From positions 1 through 49,528 of the forward strand of contig JAZDSV010000076.1 of NCBI GenBank assembly GCA_036784855.1: a stretch of 49,528 nt of DNA, given 5' to 3'. The DNA is from Aphelidium insulamus. Taxonomy: Eukaryota; Aphelidiomycota; Aphelidea; Aphelidiaceae. Both the position numbers and the translations under genes were made by a program. The notes under the pieces are model-generated. The model was given only the letters and a program-made list of their open reading frames with translations. It had not been told where the DNA came from and ran no database searches. Of this stretch, positions 17,573-25,473 are shown piece by piece. The stretch's first letter is position 1, and every line of letters starts with the position of its first letter.

Positions 17573-18070
17573 TCAGAATTTTACCTCTGTCACGCCGCCT
17601 GCGTCTGGCTTTTCCTTTGTGATGTTGGCTTTCACCACTTCAAAAGCCAGTCGGATAAAGCCTTTTGTTGAGACCCAGATCTGAGCTTCATCTGGCTTGA
17701 AGGCCGCGAGTGTCAGGTGCGGGTCCTCTTTGCCGTCTGGGTACCAGGCGGCAACCATTGGATTCCAGAATTTATCGATGCGTGCTTGATCTCGCTGAAA
17801 ATGACACGCACCTCTCACGTCGGCCTGAACGTCGTGATCGTTTGACATCAAGACCATTCTGCAGTGAGGTTGGCGCAGGACATCTTTGTAGAAATCCGTG
17901 TCATCCCGAGTGAAGAACCAAATCAAACGATTGTCTTCCTCGGGGAATGTCGTCATGGGCTGCAGGTGCGTCTCAAGGTCGTGCACCCCGAACATCACTG
18001 TGGTGCCGTTTTTCACGTGTTTCCAGAATTGCTCACGCGCTTCAGATTGCGAGATGTGCGTATCAGCCAT
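17573..18070 (-). CDS. PNPOx-like general stress protein (FMN-binding split barrel)
   Basis: 165 residues, start ATG at 18070 behind AAGGACGTCG on the minus strand; the open frame extends upstream but without family similarity. The sequence (SEAREQFWKHVKNGTTVMFG, MTTFPEEDNRLIWFFTRDDT, FWNPMVAAWYPDG KEDPHLTL) fits the pyridoxamine-phosphate-oxidase-like general stress protein 26 family. These are small flavin-binding split-barrel proteins induced by stress. It is the last gene of the minus-strand operon headed by the EcfG-type promoter at 19238-19262. It converges on the sigma-54 activator gene with 18 bp between stops. Enzymatic activity is unknown. Confidence 0.85.
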   Translation of the reverse strand: MADTHISQSEAREQFWKHVKNGTTVMFGVHDLETHLQPMTTFPEEDNRLIWFFTRDDTDFYKDVLRQPHCRMVLMSNDHDVQADVRGACHFQRDQARIDKFWNPMVAAWYPDGKEDPHLTLAAFKPDEAQIWVSTKGFIRLAFEVVKANITKEKPDAGGVTEVKF

Positions 18071-18096
18071 ATCGACGTCCTTCAAACTTGCATCCG

Positions 18097-18168
18097 CTAC
18101 GTGAGGATTGCGATAAGGATGATCACCGGGATCGGGATGCCGATAGCCCAAAGTAGAATTGATCGCAT
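18097..18168 (-). CDS. 23-residue membrane peptide
   Basis: A tiny frame, MRSILLWAIGIPIPVIILIA and three more residues (ILT), with a ribosome binding site (TTGGAG) eight bases before the ATG. It is almost entirely one hydrophobic helix with a central IPIP kink. Very similar tiny proteins occur in many proteobacteria as unnamed small membrane proteins. It lies between the larger membrane protein and the PNPOx-like gene, so it belongs to the stress operon. Confidence 0.7.
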   Translation of the reverse strand: MRSILLWAIGIPIPVIILIAILT

Positions 18169-18194
18169 TGTCGTTACTCCAATGTTTTGTGTGC

Positions 18195-19082
18195 TTAGTT
18201 CCAGCGCCAGAAGGCGCTGAAATCTGTTCCTTCATTGCGGTGTTTTCCACCAACTGTCGCCGCCCAAGCTGCTGCAGCGGCAGCCAAAAGCAAAGCCGCA
18301 GCAAATGTGAAGGTGATGAGGATGCCAAGCTTGCGCGCCTTATCGGCCTTGCTTTTCACGTCCGCCAGAACTTCATTTACGCGGCGCTCTGCTTCCGGCT
18401 GTGACAGGCCTGTATTGGCAGCAACGAGTTGCGCAACATACGTCTTGTTATCAGCGGCTAATTCGCCTTTGATCAGTCCCATGGTTAAAAGGCGGCTGAC
18501 TTCTTGGCGATCTGCACTTGCATCGCGTGCTGGTGTGCTTGGTGTTGCAACCCCTTCACCCGCTGGATCTGCGGCGACAGGCTGAGCCGGCGCGGCACGG
18601 AAGAGGCGATCAACAGTGAAAGTCGTTTGATCTGTCTTTGCAGCAGCCATGGTGGCGGCGGGTGCGGCAATGCTCACTGCGCCACCCAAAGCGCCGGATA
18701 CGCCCAAGGCGACCAGTAAGCCAGCGGCCACAACGCCAACCGCCCAAACGCCAACGCCGTGTGCACCATCGCGTACTTCAACTTCGTGCGGCGTGCCGTC
18801 GCCAATACGGCGACGCAGGCGGCCCGTAATGTATCCGCCCGCCATGAAACTTGAGATCAGAACCCAAAGTGTCCAAAGGCCGAGGGCGATAAAATACGCT
18901 GTTTTTGACGTGCCTTCACCTTCGTATGGCGAGACCATCGATAGGCCAATACCGGTTCCAAACGTAAACAGAACGATGGAAATTGCGGTGGCGACTGCGG
19001 TGCCGATCAGGATTGCGCCCCAATCCACGTAATGCGCATGGGTGACGTCGACGCCCACGGTTGAAGTGGTTTGTATGGTCAT
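18195..19082 (-). CDS. Multi-pass membrane protein of a stress operon
   Basis: 295 residues, start ATG 19082 behind AAGGGAG. Three hydrophobic segments lie in the first half (about residues 22-50, 62-85 and 111-145, rich in Gly, Ala, Val), then a polar Ala/Pro-rich region of about 100 residues that includes a predicted helix (LSQPEAERRVNEVLADVKSK). A final membrane span lies near 262-284. Related proteins are annotated only as hypothetical or PhnA-like membrane proteins; I do not assign a function. The position behind an EcfG-type promoter with two tiny membrane peptides suggests an envelope role in the general stress response. Confidence 0.8.
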   Translation of the reverse strand: MTIQTTSTVGVDVTHAHYVDWGAILIGTAVATAISIVLFTFGTGIGLSMVSPYEGEGTSKTAYFIALGLWTLWVLISSFMAGGYITGRLRRRIGDGTPHEVEVRDGAHGVGVWAVGVVAAGLLVALGVSGALGGAVSIAAPAATMAAAKTDQTTFTVDRLFRAAPAQPVAADPAGEGVATPSTPARDASADRQEVSRLLTMGLIKGELAADNKTYVAQLVAANTGLSQPEAERRVNEVLADVKSKADKARKLGILITFTFAAALLLAAAAAAWAATVGGKHRNEGTDFSAFWRWN

Positions 19083-19132
19083 TTTGAAACTCCCTTGCGC
19101 CTGCCGGAATTGCGGCGCGACTAATTTGCGTC

Positions 19133-19207
19133 TTACCGAATGCCGAGCAGTGAAAGAATAAACAGAATAACAACCACTAAGCCGACGAGATAAATAATGC
19201 CGTTCAT
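19133..19207 (-). CDS. 24-residue membrane peptide
   Basis: MNGIIYLVGLVVVILFILSL followed by LGIR, with a strong ribosome binding site (GGGAGG, six bases before the ATG). It is a single hydrophobic helix with a polar tip and a C-terminal Arg. Near-identical peptides are common in alphaproteobacteria, usually left unannotated. It is the first gene behind the EcfG-type promoter, about 30 bp downstream of the -10 element. Confidence 0.75.
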   Translation of the reverse strand: MNGIIYLVGLVVVILFILSLLGIR

Positions 19208-19237
19208 GCGGACCTCCCTGCGTTGCGCTGCCGATAG

Positions 19238-19262
19238 AACAGAAATGATGGGTTTTTGTTCC
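19238..19262 (-). promoter_or_regulatory. EcfG-type general-stress promoter
   Basis: On the minus strand GGAAC (19262-19258) is followed after 17 bases by GTT (19240-19238), matching the alphaproteobacterial sigma-EcfG consensus GGAAC-N16/17-GTT. It stands about 30 bp before the first small-peptide gene and should drive the four-gene stress operon to 17573. The site is also one of two pointers to the host class. Confidence 0.8.
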
Positions 19263-19330
19263 GCAATATAAAGACGAGCAGGTTGCGCGGTCGCGTAGGG
19301 CAACAACTGCCCGTTAAATGCAGGTGTTTT

Positions 19331-19348
19331 TGACGGCTATAGCTGTCA
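19331..19348. promoter_or_regulatory. Near-perfect 18-bp palindrome upstream of a secreted-protein gene
   Basis: TGACGGCTATAGCTGTCA has arms that pair at 16 of 18 positions and sits 58 bp before the start at 19407, in the divergent region shared with the stress operon. It is a plausible operator; no regulator is identified nearby. Confidence 0.35.
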
Positions 19349-19406
19349 CACCTATACTGCAATTTGCGACACTGGTTTCTAAAGCGTGTCGTCTGTGGGG
19401 GCGGGG

Positions 19407-20168
19407 ATGAGTTTCAAAGGGCTTACGTTAAGCGCAGCTATATTGCTGGCTATGAGTGGACTACTGGGGTCTGCATCGCTGCACGCTGCAACGCTAGTGC
19501 TATCGCCCGTTTATTTCTCAAAGTCCTCGGACCGCCAGTCTTTTTTGCGGCTGGTTAATCCCGGCACAACCGTAGGCATTGCCACTATTTTTGTTCGTGA
19601 CGCCAATGGCAACACGCTTGCAGCCCTGCAAAAACAAGTTTCTCCCAACGAAGCTTTGCAGTTGGGCATGGATGTGATTGAGCGCGCTGTCGGCATTTCG
19701 CCCACAGGCTTAGGTGCGCTCGCGATTACGCCGACCTTCGCCGGGTATGCGCAGCACGTTGTTTATAATCCGGTCGGTGGCGCGCTGACCAACGTGTCGA
19801 TTTGTGGAACCGACGTGACAACCGATGTAACGGTGCTCAATAACGTTCACACCAGCCTGATTACCGCGTACCCCAGCCGCATCGTTATCGCCAACAAAGG
19901 CACCGCAGGCACGGCGAGCATTGATGTGTTTGATGCCGTGACCACCGCAAAGTTAGGCACCTGGACCAGCGGCAGCATTCCTGCGCGCGGCACAGCAGTT
20001 GTGCAGATGAGCCAAATTCAAACCGAGATCGGTTTTACGCCCAATGCGCAGTATCACTTCCTGATGCGGTTAAAGCCTGGCTTTAGCGGGGCGCTGACGC
20101 ATCTGGTCGATAATCTGTCGGCGGGCGTGCTGACGGATATGACGCAACGCTGCAATCTCACACCTTAA
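19407..20168 (+). CDS. Secreted protein, paralogue of the next gene's N-terminal half
   Basis: 253 residues, start ATG 19407 after GGGGCGGGG; an in-frame GTG 21 bases upstream is less likely. A signal peptide (FKGLTLSAAILLAMSGLLGS to LHA) predicts export. The mature part is a repeat of two similar beta-rich units. In each unit LSPVYFS or a like start leads to RLVNPGTTVG, HVVYNPVGGALTNVS, NVHTSLITAYPSRIVIANKG and LTHLVDNLSAGVLTDMTQRC. It aligns almost end to end with residues 1-255 of the product of 20181-22250, so the two genes are a tandem duplication. I know no named family. Adhesive or surface function is only a guess. Confidence 0.8.
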   Translation: MSFKGLTLSAAILLAMSGLLGSASLHAATLVLSPVYFSKSSDRQSFLRLVNPGTTVGIATIFVRDANGNTLAALQKQVSPNEALQLGMDVIERAVGISPTGLGALAITPTFAGYAQHVVYNPVGGALTNVSICGTDVTTDVTVLNNVHTSLITAYPSRIVIANKGTAGTASIDVFDAVTTAKLGTWTSGSIPARGTAVVQMSQIQTEIGFTPNAQYHFLMRLKPGFSGALTHLVDNLSAGVLTDMTQRCNLTP

Positions 20169-20180
20169 TAAGAGCGCATC

Positions 20181-22250
20181 ATGTTCAAATTGTTTTGGCG
20201 TGCATCTGTTTTGGTTCTGATCGCGGCGTCCGCACACGCTGATAATTTGCCCGCTGCTGCTGCGGGTGACTTGGTGTTGGCGCCCATCTCGTTCACCACA
20301 GATGCCACACGGTTATCGTACATTCGTGTCGCCAACCCCGGCACTGTGGCAGGCACTGTTACGGCTGTGATCGAAGATGCCAACGGCACCGTGCTCGGCA
20401 CCTGGACCAAAGCCGCACCCGCCAACACATCAAAACAATACGGTCTGGACGTCATTCAAAAAGACGCAGGGATTACCGCCCCCAACGGCATTGGCCGCAT
20501 CGAGATTAATTCTGACTTCGGGGGTTCGATTCAGCATGTGGTTTACAACCCCAAAGGTGGGGCGCTGACCAATGTCTCGAACTGCGGCGCGCAATCAATC
20601 TCAGATGTCACCACGCTGACCAATGTGCACACCAGCCTGATCACGGCCTTCCCCAGCCGTATTGCCATCACCAACAATGGCGCCGCAGCTAAAGCCGTTT
20701 TGGATGTGTTTGATTCCGAAACCGGCGTGAAAGTCGGCACCTGGACCAGCCCGACAATTGGAGCCGGGGCGACAAGCATTATTGATGAAGCCCAAATTCA
20801 AAAAGATATCAACTTCACGCCCAGCGCCGTGCAGTTTCATCTCACGTTCAAACTGCAAGCGGGCTTTACCGGAGCGCTGGCTCATCTCGTTGATAATCTG
20901 ACGGCCGGTGTTCTTACTGACATGACCGCGCGGTGCCGTCTGCGGGCGTGGACCAAGCTGAACACCACAACGCCTGAAATTGTGTCTGGCGGTTCAATCC
21001 TGATCAATGCATCCGGCATTTTGAAGCGCAACGACGGCAGCCGCATTTTTGTGTGGTCGGGCAGTACCGGCAACTCCAAAGGCCAACTGACATGCTTGCC
21101 CTCACACACTGTTGCCGCGCGTATTACCGCTGATGGTACGGTCACATCAGCAACGTCCATGCTGAACGAAATTGGCCCTGGGCCTGTAAATGCGTTCAAG
21201 TATGTGGTGGGTGATTTTAACGGCGACGGCCAGGATGATTTCTTTAGCGGAAACTCAGGCTGCGATGAGCCGCCATTTTTCCCGGGCGAGCGGGAATCGT
21301 TATTTTTGTCGACGCCAACAGGCTATGTGGATGCCTCGGCCAATCTTCCGCAGTTCAACCATTACAACCACGGTGCTGATGGTGCTGACCTGCGCAAGGT
21401 CGGCAAAATTGATATCATCGTCAACTTGCGCGCTATGCTCCTGGACCCGACATGGGTTGCTGCACACCCCGGCGGCAACACGACGCCCGATGGTCGTGTC
21501 GGCACTTATATATTACGTGGTAACGGCGATGGTACGTTTGCGTATGATACGACCTCGCTGCCCGACAATGTCGCGGCACCTTATAATTACGCTGTGAATG
21601 ACCCGCGCCGTCACATCACCACAAGCGCGCGGTTTGGCGATATCAATACTGATGGCTACCCCGATTTGATTGTCGGCGTGGATCAGGAAGACACGGTCGC
21701 CGGCGGCAGTTTGGGCTACGTGTACCTGAATGATAAGGCGGGCAAATTCAGAACCACCGAAATGAAGTTGCCGGTGGGTCACTTTGGTGCGGCCAATAAC
21801 ATCACGCTGGACATGATTGTGCGTGATTTGAACGGCGATGGACGCGGAGATATCATTACGCTCAGCACGGAATGGGTGCCCTATTACGACAAGGGTCGCC
21901 TGCAGGCGATTATCAGCAATGCTGATGGCACCTTCACCGATGCTACCAGCACGTACTTTCCAGGCCAAGGCGTCAACAATCACGCCGGTTTTCGCTTATT
22001 CCAAGTCGATCTCAATGGTGATGGGTGCGACGATCTGCTGATCCAAGCTGACCGACCCGTAGCCGGCGACGTCATGGCCTACAAATGCGGTATCGATGGG
22101 AAATTCCGGGCTTACAGTGTCGGCGCGGTGCGCGCCTTGTCATGGCTGCGCTTCGATGGCCGGCAAGTCATTTCCACCGCTTCGTACTCCGACGACTCAT
22201 CGGATAGGGCCAACCGCCCTGTAAAGGTGGATGTGTACGAGTATAAGTAG
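20181..22250 (+). CDS. Secreted FG-GAP/VCBS-repeat protein
   Basis: 689 residues with a signal peptide (MFKLFWRASVLVLIAASAHA). Residues 25-255 are a paralogue of the preceding protein (HVVYNPKGGALTNVSNC, NVHTSLITAFPSRIAITN, LAHLVDNLTAGVLTDMTARC). The C-terminal 430 residues carry FG-GAP/VCBS repeats of the integrin-type beta-propeller, with calcium-binding loops DFNGDGQDD, DINTDGYPD, DLNGDGRGD and DLNGDGCDD. Such propellers occur in exported adhesins and carbohydrate- or metal-dependent surface proteins. The gene follows the smaller paralogue by 12 bp. It probably arose by fusing one copy of the duplicated domain to a propeller. Confidence 0.85.
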   Translation: MFKLFWRASVLVLIAASAHADNLPAAAAGDLVLAPISFTTDATRLSYIRVANPGTVAGTVTAVIEDANGTVLGTWTKAAPANTSKQYGLDVIQKDAGITAPNGIGRIEINSDFGGSIQHVVYNPKGGALTNVSNCGAQSISDVTTLTNVHTSLITAFPSRIAITNNGAAAKAVLDVFDSETGVKVGTWTSPTIGAGATSIIDEAQIQKDINFTPSAVQFHLTFKLQAGFTGALAHLVDNLTAGVLTDMTARCRLRAWTKLNTTTPEIVSGGSILINASGILKRNDGSRIFVWSGSTGNSKGQLTCLPSHTVAARITADGTVTSATSMLNEIGPGPVNAFKYVVGDFNGDGQDDFFSGNSGCDEPPFFPGERESLFLSTPTGYVDASANLPQFNHYNHGADGADLRKVGKIDIIVNLRAMLLDPTWVAAHPGGNTTPDGRVGTYILRGNGDGTFAYDTTSLPDNVAAPYNYAVNDPRRHITTSARFGDINTDGYPDLIVGVDQEDTVAGGSLGYVYLNDKAGKFRTTEMKLPVGHFGAANNITLDMIVRDLNGDGRGDIITLSTEWVPYYDKGRLQAIISNADGTFTDATSTYFPGQGVNNHAGFRLFQVDLNGDGCDDLLIQADRPVAGDVMAYKCGIDGKFRAYSVGAVRALSWLRFDGRQVISTASYSDDSSDRANRPVKVDVYEYK

Positions 22251-22287
22251 GAAGACACGGCTGCCAAAAAGGATAAGTCGGATTCTG

Positions 22288-22304
22288 GGCCCAATTGTTG
22301 GGCC
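22288..22304 (+). terminator. Hairpin after the FG-GAP gene
   Basis: GGCCCAA-TTG-TTGGGCC forms a 7-bp stem with a 3-base loop, 38 bp after the stop at 22250. No run of T follows, so it is at best a weak or factor-assisted terminator. Confidence 0.35.
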
Positions 22305-22326
22305 TCCGCGCGTAAAAACTGTACTA

Positions 22327-22365
22327 TGCCGAGCGGAAGGTTTCTGGGGGGATAGCTGCTCGGCA
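22327..22365 (+). promoter_or_regulatory. Leader hairpin before the glutamate-synthase-like gene
   Basis: TGCCGAGC (22327-22334) pairs with GCTCGGCA (22358-22365), an 8-bp stem around a G-rich loop, about 50 bp before the start at 22415. It could be part of the mRNA leader or a regulator site. No known riboswitch is recognised. Confidence 0.3.
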
Positions 22366-22414
22366 CCGGGGGTCGGACGGGGCAGCTCCATCTGCGCCAA
22401 GAAGGGGGAAAATA

Positions 22415-24049
22415 ATGGAATTGATTTGGGGTCGTTATAGCGCGGTGTTTTATTCAGCCGGCTTGACCGTCGTGACAACAATACTGGGGACGATTTATTC
22501 ACCGTGGCTCTGGCTCGCCACACCGGTATTTGCCCTTTTGACGATGATCGGGCTCTATGATTATCGGCAGAAACTGCATCCGGTCATTGCCAATTATCCG
22601 CTGCTGGGTCACATCCGCTACATCTTCGAAAGTTTCCGGCCAGAGATCCGCCAATACTTCTTCGAATCCGATAGCGACGAGTTGCCGTTTTCACGACAGC
22701 AGCGCGCGATGGTCTATCAGCGCGCCAAACAGCAGACGGCGGTCCGGCCCTTCGGCTCGGTTGTCGACATGTATGAAGAAGATCACGAATGGCTGAATCA
22801 CTCAATGTTGCCGATCCACGTCGAGGCGACTGATTTCCGCGTGACGGTGGGCGAGGGCGAGCACGCCTATTCCATGTCGGCTTTGAACATTTCGGGCACA
22901 TCGTTCGGCTCTTTGTCCCCACCCGCGATCCGCGCATTGAATACCGGCGCGCGCTTCGCAGGCTGTGCGCATAACACCGGCGAGGGGGGCATTTCGCCGT
23001 ACCATCTGGCTGGCGGCGGCGACATCATCTGGCAGATTGCCAGCGGCTATTTCGGGTGCCGCAACAAGGAAGGTCGTTTTGATGGCGAACAGTTCGCGCC
23101 CAAAGCGAGACATCCGAATGTGAAGATGATCGAAATCAAATTAAGCCAGGGCGCTAAACCCGGCCACGGCGGTATGCTCATGGGTGCGAAAGTCACGCCG
23201 GAGATTGCGGCTATTCGCGGTGTCGAAGTCGGCAAGGACTGCATTTCACCGCCGAACCATAAGGAATTCTCGACGCCCCGTGGTCTGCTCGAGTTCGCAC
23301 AGCGCCTGCGCACGCTTTCGGGCGGTAAACCCGTTGGCATTAAGTTGTGCGTCGGCCATCCGTGGGAATTCATCGCTATCGTTCGCGCCATGGTGGATAC
23401 TGGTATTTGTCTTGATTTCATCACGGTCGATGGCGCTGAAGGTGGTACTGGGGCGGCACCCGGCGAATTCGCCGATCATATCGGCTCGCCCCTGCATGAT
23501 GCATTAGTATTCGTGGACAATTGCCTCAAGGGCGCTGGTTTGCGTCAACGCGTCAAGATCGGCGTGTCCGGCAAAATTGTCAGCGCCTATGACATTGTGC
23601 GCATCTGTGCGCTCGGCGCAGACTGGTGCAACATGGCGCGGCCGTTCATGTTTGCACTCGGTTGCATCCAAGCGCGTGATTGCTCGTCGAGCCGCTGTCC
23701 GACGGGGATCGCGACCATGGATCCGAAACGCTATCGCGTGCTGGACATCGATATGAAGAGCAAACGCGTCTACAACTTCCACCGCAATACGTTGCATGCC
23801 GTGGCCGAGATGCTGGGTGCGGCAGGGCTGTCGCATACGGACCAGCTGACGCGCCGTCACCTCGTACGCCGCCTCTCCGCCAGCGAAATCAAACTCGCAG
23901 ATCAGATTTATCCACGGGTCACGGTCAACGCCCTCATTGAAGGCAAGCCCGTCGATGATGCTCGGCTACAGGTCTACTGGCACAGGATGGGGCCTGACAG
24001 CTTCCGTCCACTCGAAACGTTCCGCCCCTCTGAAGGGACGCAAGGGTGA
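22415..24049 (+). CDS. FMN-binding glutamate synthase family protein
   Basis: 544 residues, ribosome binding site AAGGGGG before ATG 22415. Two N-terminal membrane segments (about residues 10-50) precede a soluble domain homologous to the FMN-binding part of the large glutamate synthase subunit. Visible marks: SALNISGTSFGSLSPPAIRA, CAHNTGEGGISPYHL, IEIKLSQGAKPGHGG, FITVDGAEGGTGAAP, GVSGKIVSAYDIVR, and the cysteine cluster CIQARDCSSSRC typical of the [3Fe-4S] site. The glutaminase and GXGXG domains of true GltB are absent, as usual in this short group. It is a membrane-linked flavin/iron-sulfur oxidoreductase of unsettled substrate. It stands alone, with its own leader. Confidence 0.88.
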   Translation: MELIWGRYSAVFYSAGLTVVTTILGTIYSPWLWLATPVFALLTMIGLYDYRQKLHPVIANYPLLGHIRYIFESFRPEIRQYFFESDSDELPFSRQQRAMVYQRAKQQTAVRPFGSVVDMYEEDHEWLNHSMLPIHVEATDFRVTVGEGEHAYSMSALNISGTSFGSLSPPAIRALNTGARFAGCAHNTGEGGISPYHLAGGGDIIWQIASGYFGCRNKEGRFDGEQFAPKARHPNVKMIEIKLSQGAKPGHGGMLMGAKVTPEIAAIRGVEVGKDCISPPNHKEFSTPRGLLEFAQRLRTLSGGKPVGIKLCVGHPWEFIAIVRAMVDTGICLDFITVDGAEGGTGAAPGEFADHIGSPLHDALVFVDNCLKGAGLRQRVKIGVSGKIVSAYDIVRICALGADWCNMARPFMFALGCIQARDCSSSRCPTGIATMDPKRYRVLDIDMKSKRVYNFHRNTLHAVAEMLGAAGLSHTDQLTRRHLVRRLSASEIKLADQIYPRVTVNALIEGKPVDDARLQVYWHRMGPDSFRPLETFRPSEGTQG

Positions 24050-24218
24050 ATGTTGCGCTGCAATAGAAGTGCTCACAGCATGCGCATTTAGATAGGACGA
24101 AGAACGCAGCCAAATCCACAGGTGCCTGTGCGGCGCTTTGCAAATTTTCCTGGGCTTACGTCATGTCGCGTCCAAGCGTATCGTTTGCCGCGATTCAAAC
24201 CCGTGATTTGCGGTGTAG

Positions 24219-24413
24219 ATGGCCGAAATTCTGCAAATTTTTCTGACGAATGAGCAGGCGATCAGGCGGCATATGACGCGATTTTGCCGATCTGCCGACG
24301 ATATTGATGAAATTTTGCAAGAGACGTTTCTGAGGGGGTTCGCTGCCGAAACAAAAGGGCCGATCAAAGAGCCAAAAGCTTATTGGTTCGTGCAGGTGTC
24401 CGCCGAGTTCTGA
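24219..24413 (+). pseudogene. Truncated ECF sigma factor (region 2 only)
   Basis: 64 codons. AIRRHMTRFCRSADDIDEIL then QETFLRGFAAET and IKEPKAYWFVQV fit region 2 of a FecI-type ECF sigma factor, including the ADDIDEILQETF helix that meets core polymerase and the -10 element. The frame ends at TGA 24411 just where region 2 passes into the linker; no region 4 follows before the convergent LysR gene. A full factor needs about 160-180 residues. It is most likely a remnant. FecI-type factors usually control TonB receptors, which fits this receptor-rich island. Confidence 0.65.
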
Positions 24414-24451
24414 GCGGCTGATGAAGGGTGCGGCTAACTGCTAGTGGCCAC

Positions 24452-25357
24452 TTAGCGCGGCCTTACCGCTGCGCAAACTTTGCGAATTTCTGCAAGCAGA
24501 TGGGCGAGTGCGGGACGAATCAAAACGCCGCTGCGTAAAATTAATCCGCCAGGCCGCTCGAAGCGGGCGTCGGGCAGTTTCAATATCACCAGTTCGCCAC
24601 GTTTGATTTCGTCAGCGACCAAGTGCTCGGGCAAGAAACTTACGAAGCCTCGGCGCAGAACTAATGATTTGATGAGGCCGAGCGAATTTGTGCGGGTCGT
24701 CGACGCCGGTATGTTCAATCCGCTTTTGGCGAACATCTGGTCGAAAGACCCCGTCACATGGGGTTGGTTGACCATCGCCCATTTTGCATCTGAAAGATCC
24801 GCTGTCTTGATTTTACGCTTCCGAGCAAGCGGATGACGCGCCGAGACCACAGTCACGGCGGTGACCGTGAGAAGAGGCTCGAAGGTTAGGGTGCGCGCTG
24901 AGGATGCAACCGGGAAGTTTGTAAAAATTGCGTCGATGCGGCCGTCTTGGAGTTGTTCGACAAGATCTTCATAAAATCCTTCGGTGATAGAAAGCTGAAG
25001 ATTCGGATAAGTCGTTGCCATTCTGCTGGCGACATCATCAATGATGAACGATGCGAACATGGCGCCGATGCCAATATTGAGTCGACCAACGCTGCCCGTC
25101 TCTAACCCGATTACTTCATCTTTAGCGCGCGCGCATTCATTCAGAATGAGCTTGGCGTGCTGATAAAACAATTCGCCAGTCGGCGTTGCAACAACGCCTC
25201 GCGATTTGCGATCCAGAAGTCGAGCCCGCATCAGGTGTTCGAGTGTCATGATGCTGCGCGTAAGCGCGGGCTGACTGATATTCACTTTGGAGGCTGCGTG
25301 CGAGAGGTTCCCGCATTCCACGACGGCCACAAAATGGCGGAGCTGGCGCAGTTCCAT
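24452..25357 (-). CDS. LysR-type transcriptional regulator
   Basis: 301 residues. The N-terminal helix-turn-helix is canonical (MELRQLRHFVAVVECGNLSH, ISQPALTRSIMTLE, RKSRGVVATPTGELF). The C-terminal substrate-binding domain follows from about residue 92 (GRLNIGIGAMFASFI). The gene is divergent from the PhyH-GMC-MFS operon, the classic arrangement of a LysR activator with its target. A 15-bp palindrome with LysR geometry (ATGCA-N5-TGCAT) lies at 25380-25394 just upstream. The inducer is unknown; it is probably a metabolite of the pathway encoded between 25.4 and 43.7 kb. Confidence 0.9.
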   Translation of the reverse strand: MELRQLRHFVAVVECGNLSHAASKVNISQPALTRSIMTLEHLMRARLLDRKSRGVVATPTGELFYQHAKLILNECARAKDEVIGLETGSVGRLNIGIGAMFASFIIDDVASRMATTYPNLQLSITEGFYEDLVEQLQDGRIDAIFTNFPVASSARTLTFEPLLTVTAVTVVSARHPLARKRKIKTADLSDAKWAMVNQPHVTGSFDQMFAKSGLNIPASTTRTNSLGLIKSLVLRRGFVSFLPEHLVADEIKRGELVILKLPDARFERPGGLILRSGVLIRPALAHLLAEIRKVCAAVRPR

Positions 25358-25379
25358 GGGTTCTCACTCCGGAGATGAT

Positions 25380-25394
25380 ATGCATATGGTGCAT
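25380..25394. promoter_or_regulatory. LysR box in the divergent promoter
   Basis: ATGCA-TATGG-TGCAT fits the LysR T-N11-A rule inside a dyad and lies 22 bp before the lysR start, 80 bp before the PhyH gene. The same 15-bp palindrome with a different spacer stands at 41298-41312 before a TonB receptor. It is the likely recognition site of the neighbouring regulator. Confidence 0.65.
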
Positions 25395-25473
25395 GGATAG
25401 TATGCTGAATTCTATTTGTGTGAATAGCGCGTTTAGCAATACTTGCCTTACTCTGTAATGACCGGGTTATCCG

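Noticed and set aside
17565-17580. AGCAACGTTGCT palindrome between two convergent genes
   Set aside because: It shares half-sites with the proposed activator motif, but in the opposite arrangement and not near any promoter; too short and loop-less for a terminator. Likely chance.
24138-24245. Repeated TGCAAATTTTYC at about 24146 and 24232
   Set aside because: Only two short copies at irregular spacing, one inside the sigma-factor remnant; no dyad or promoter link.
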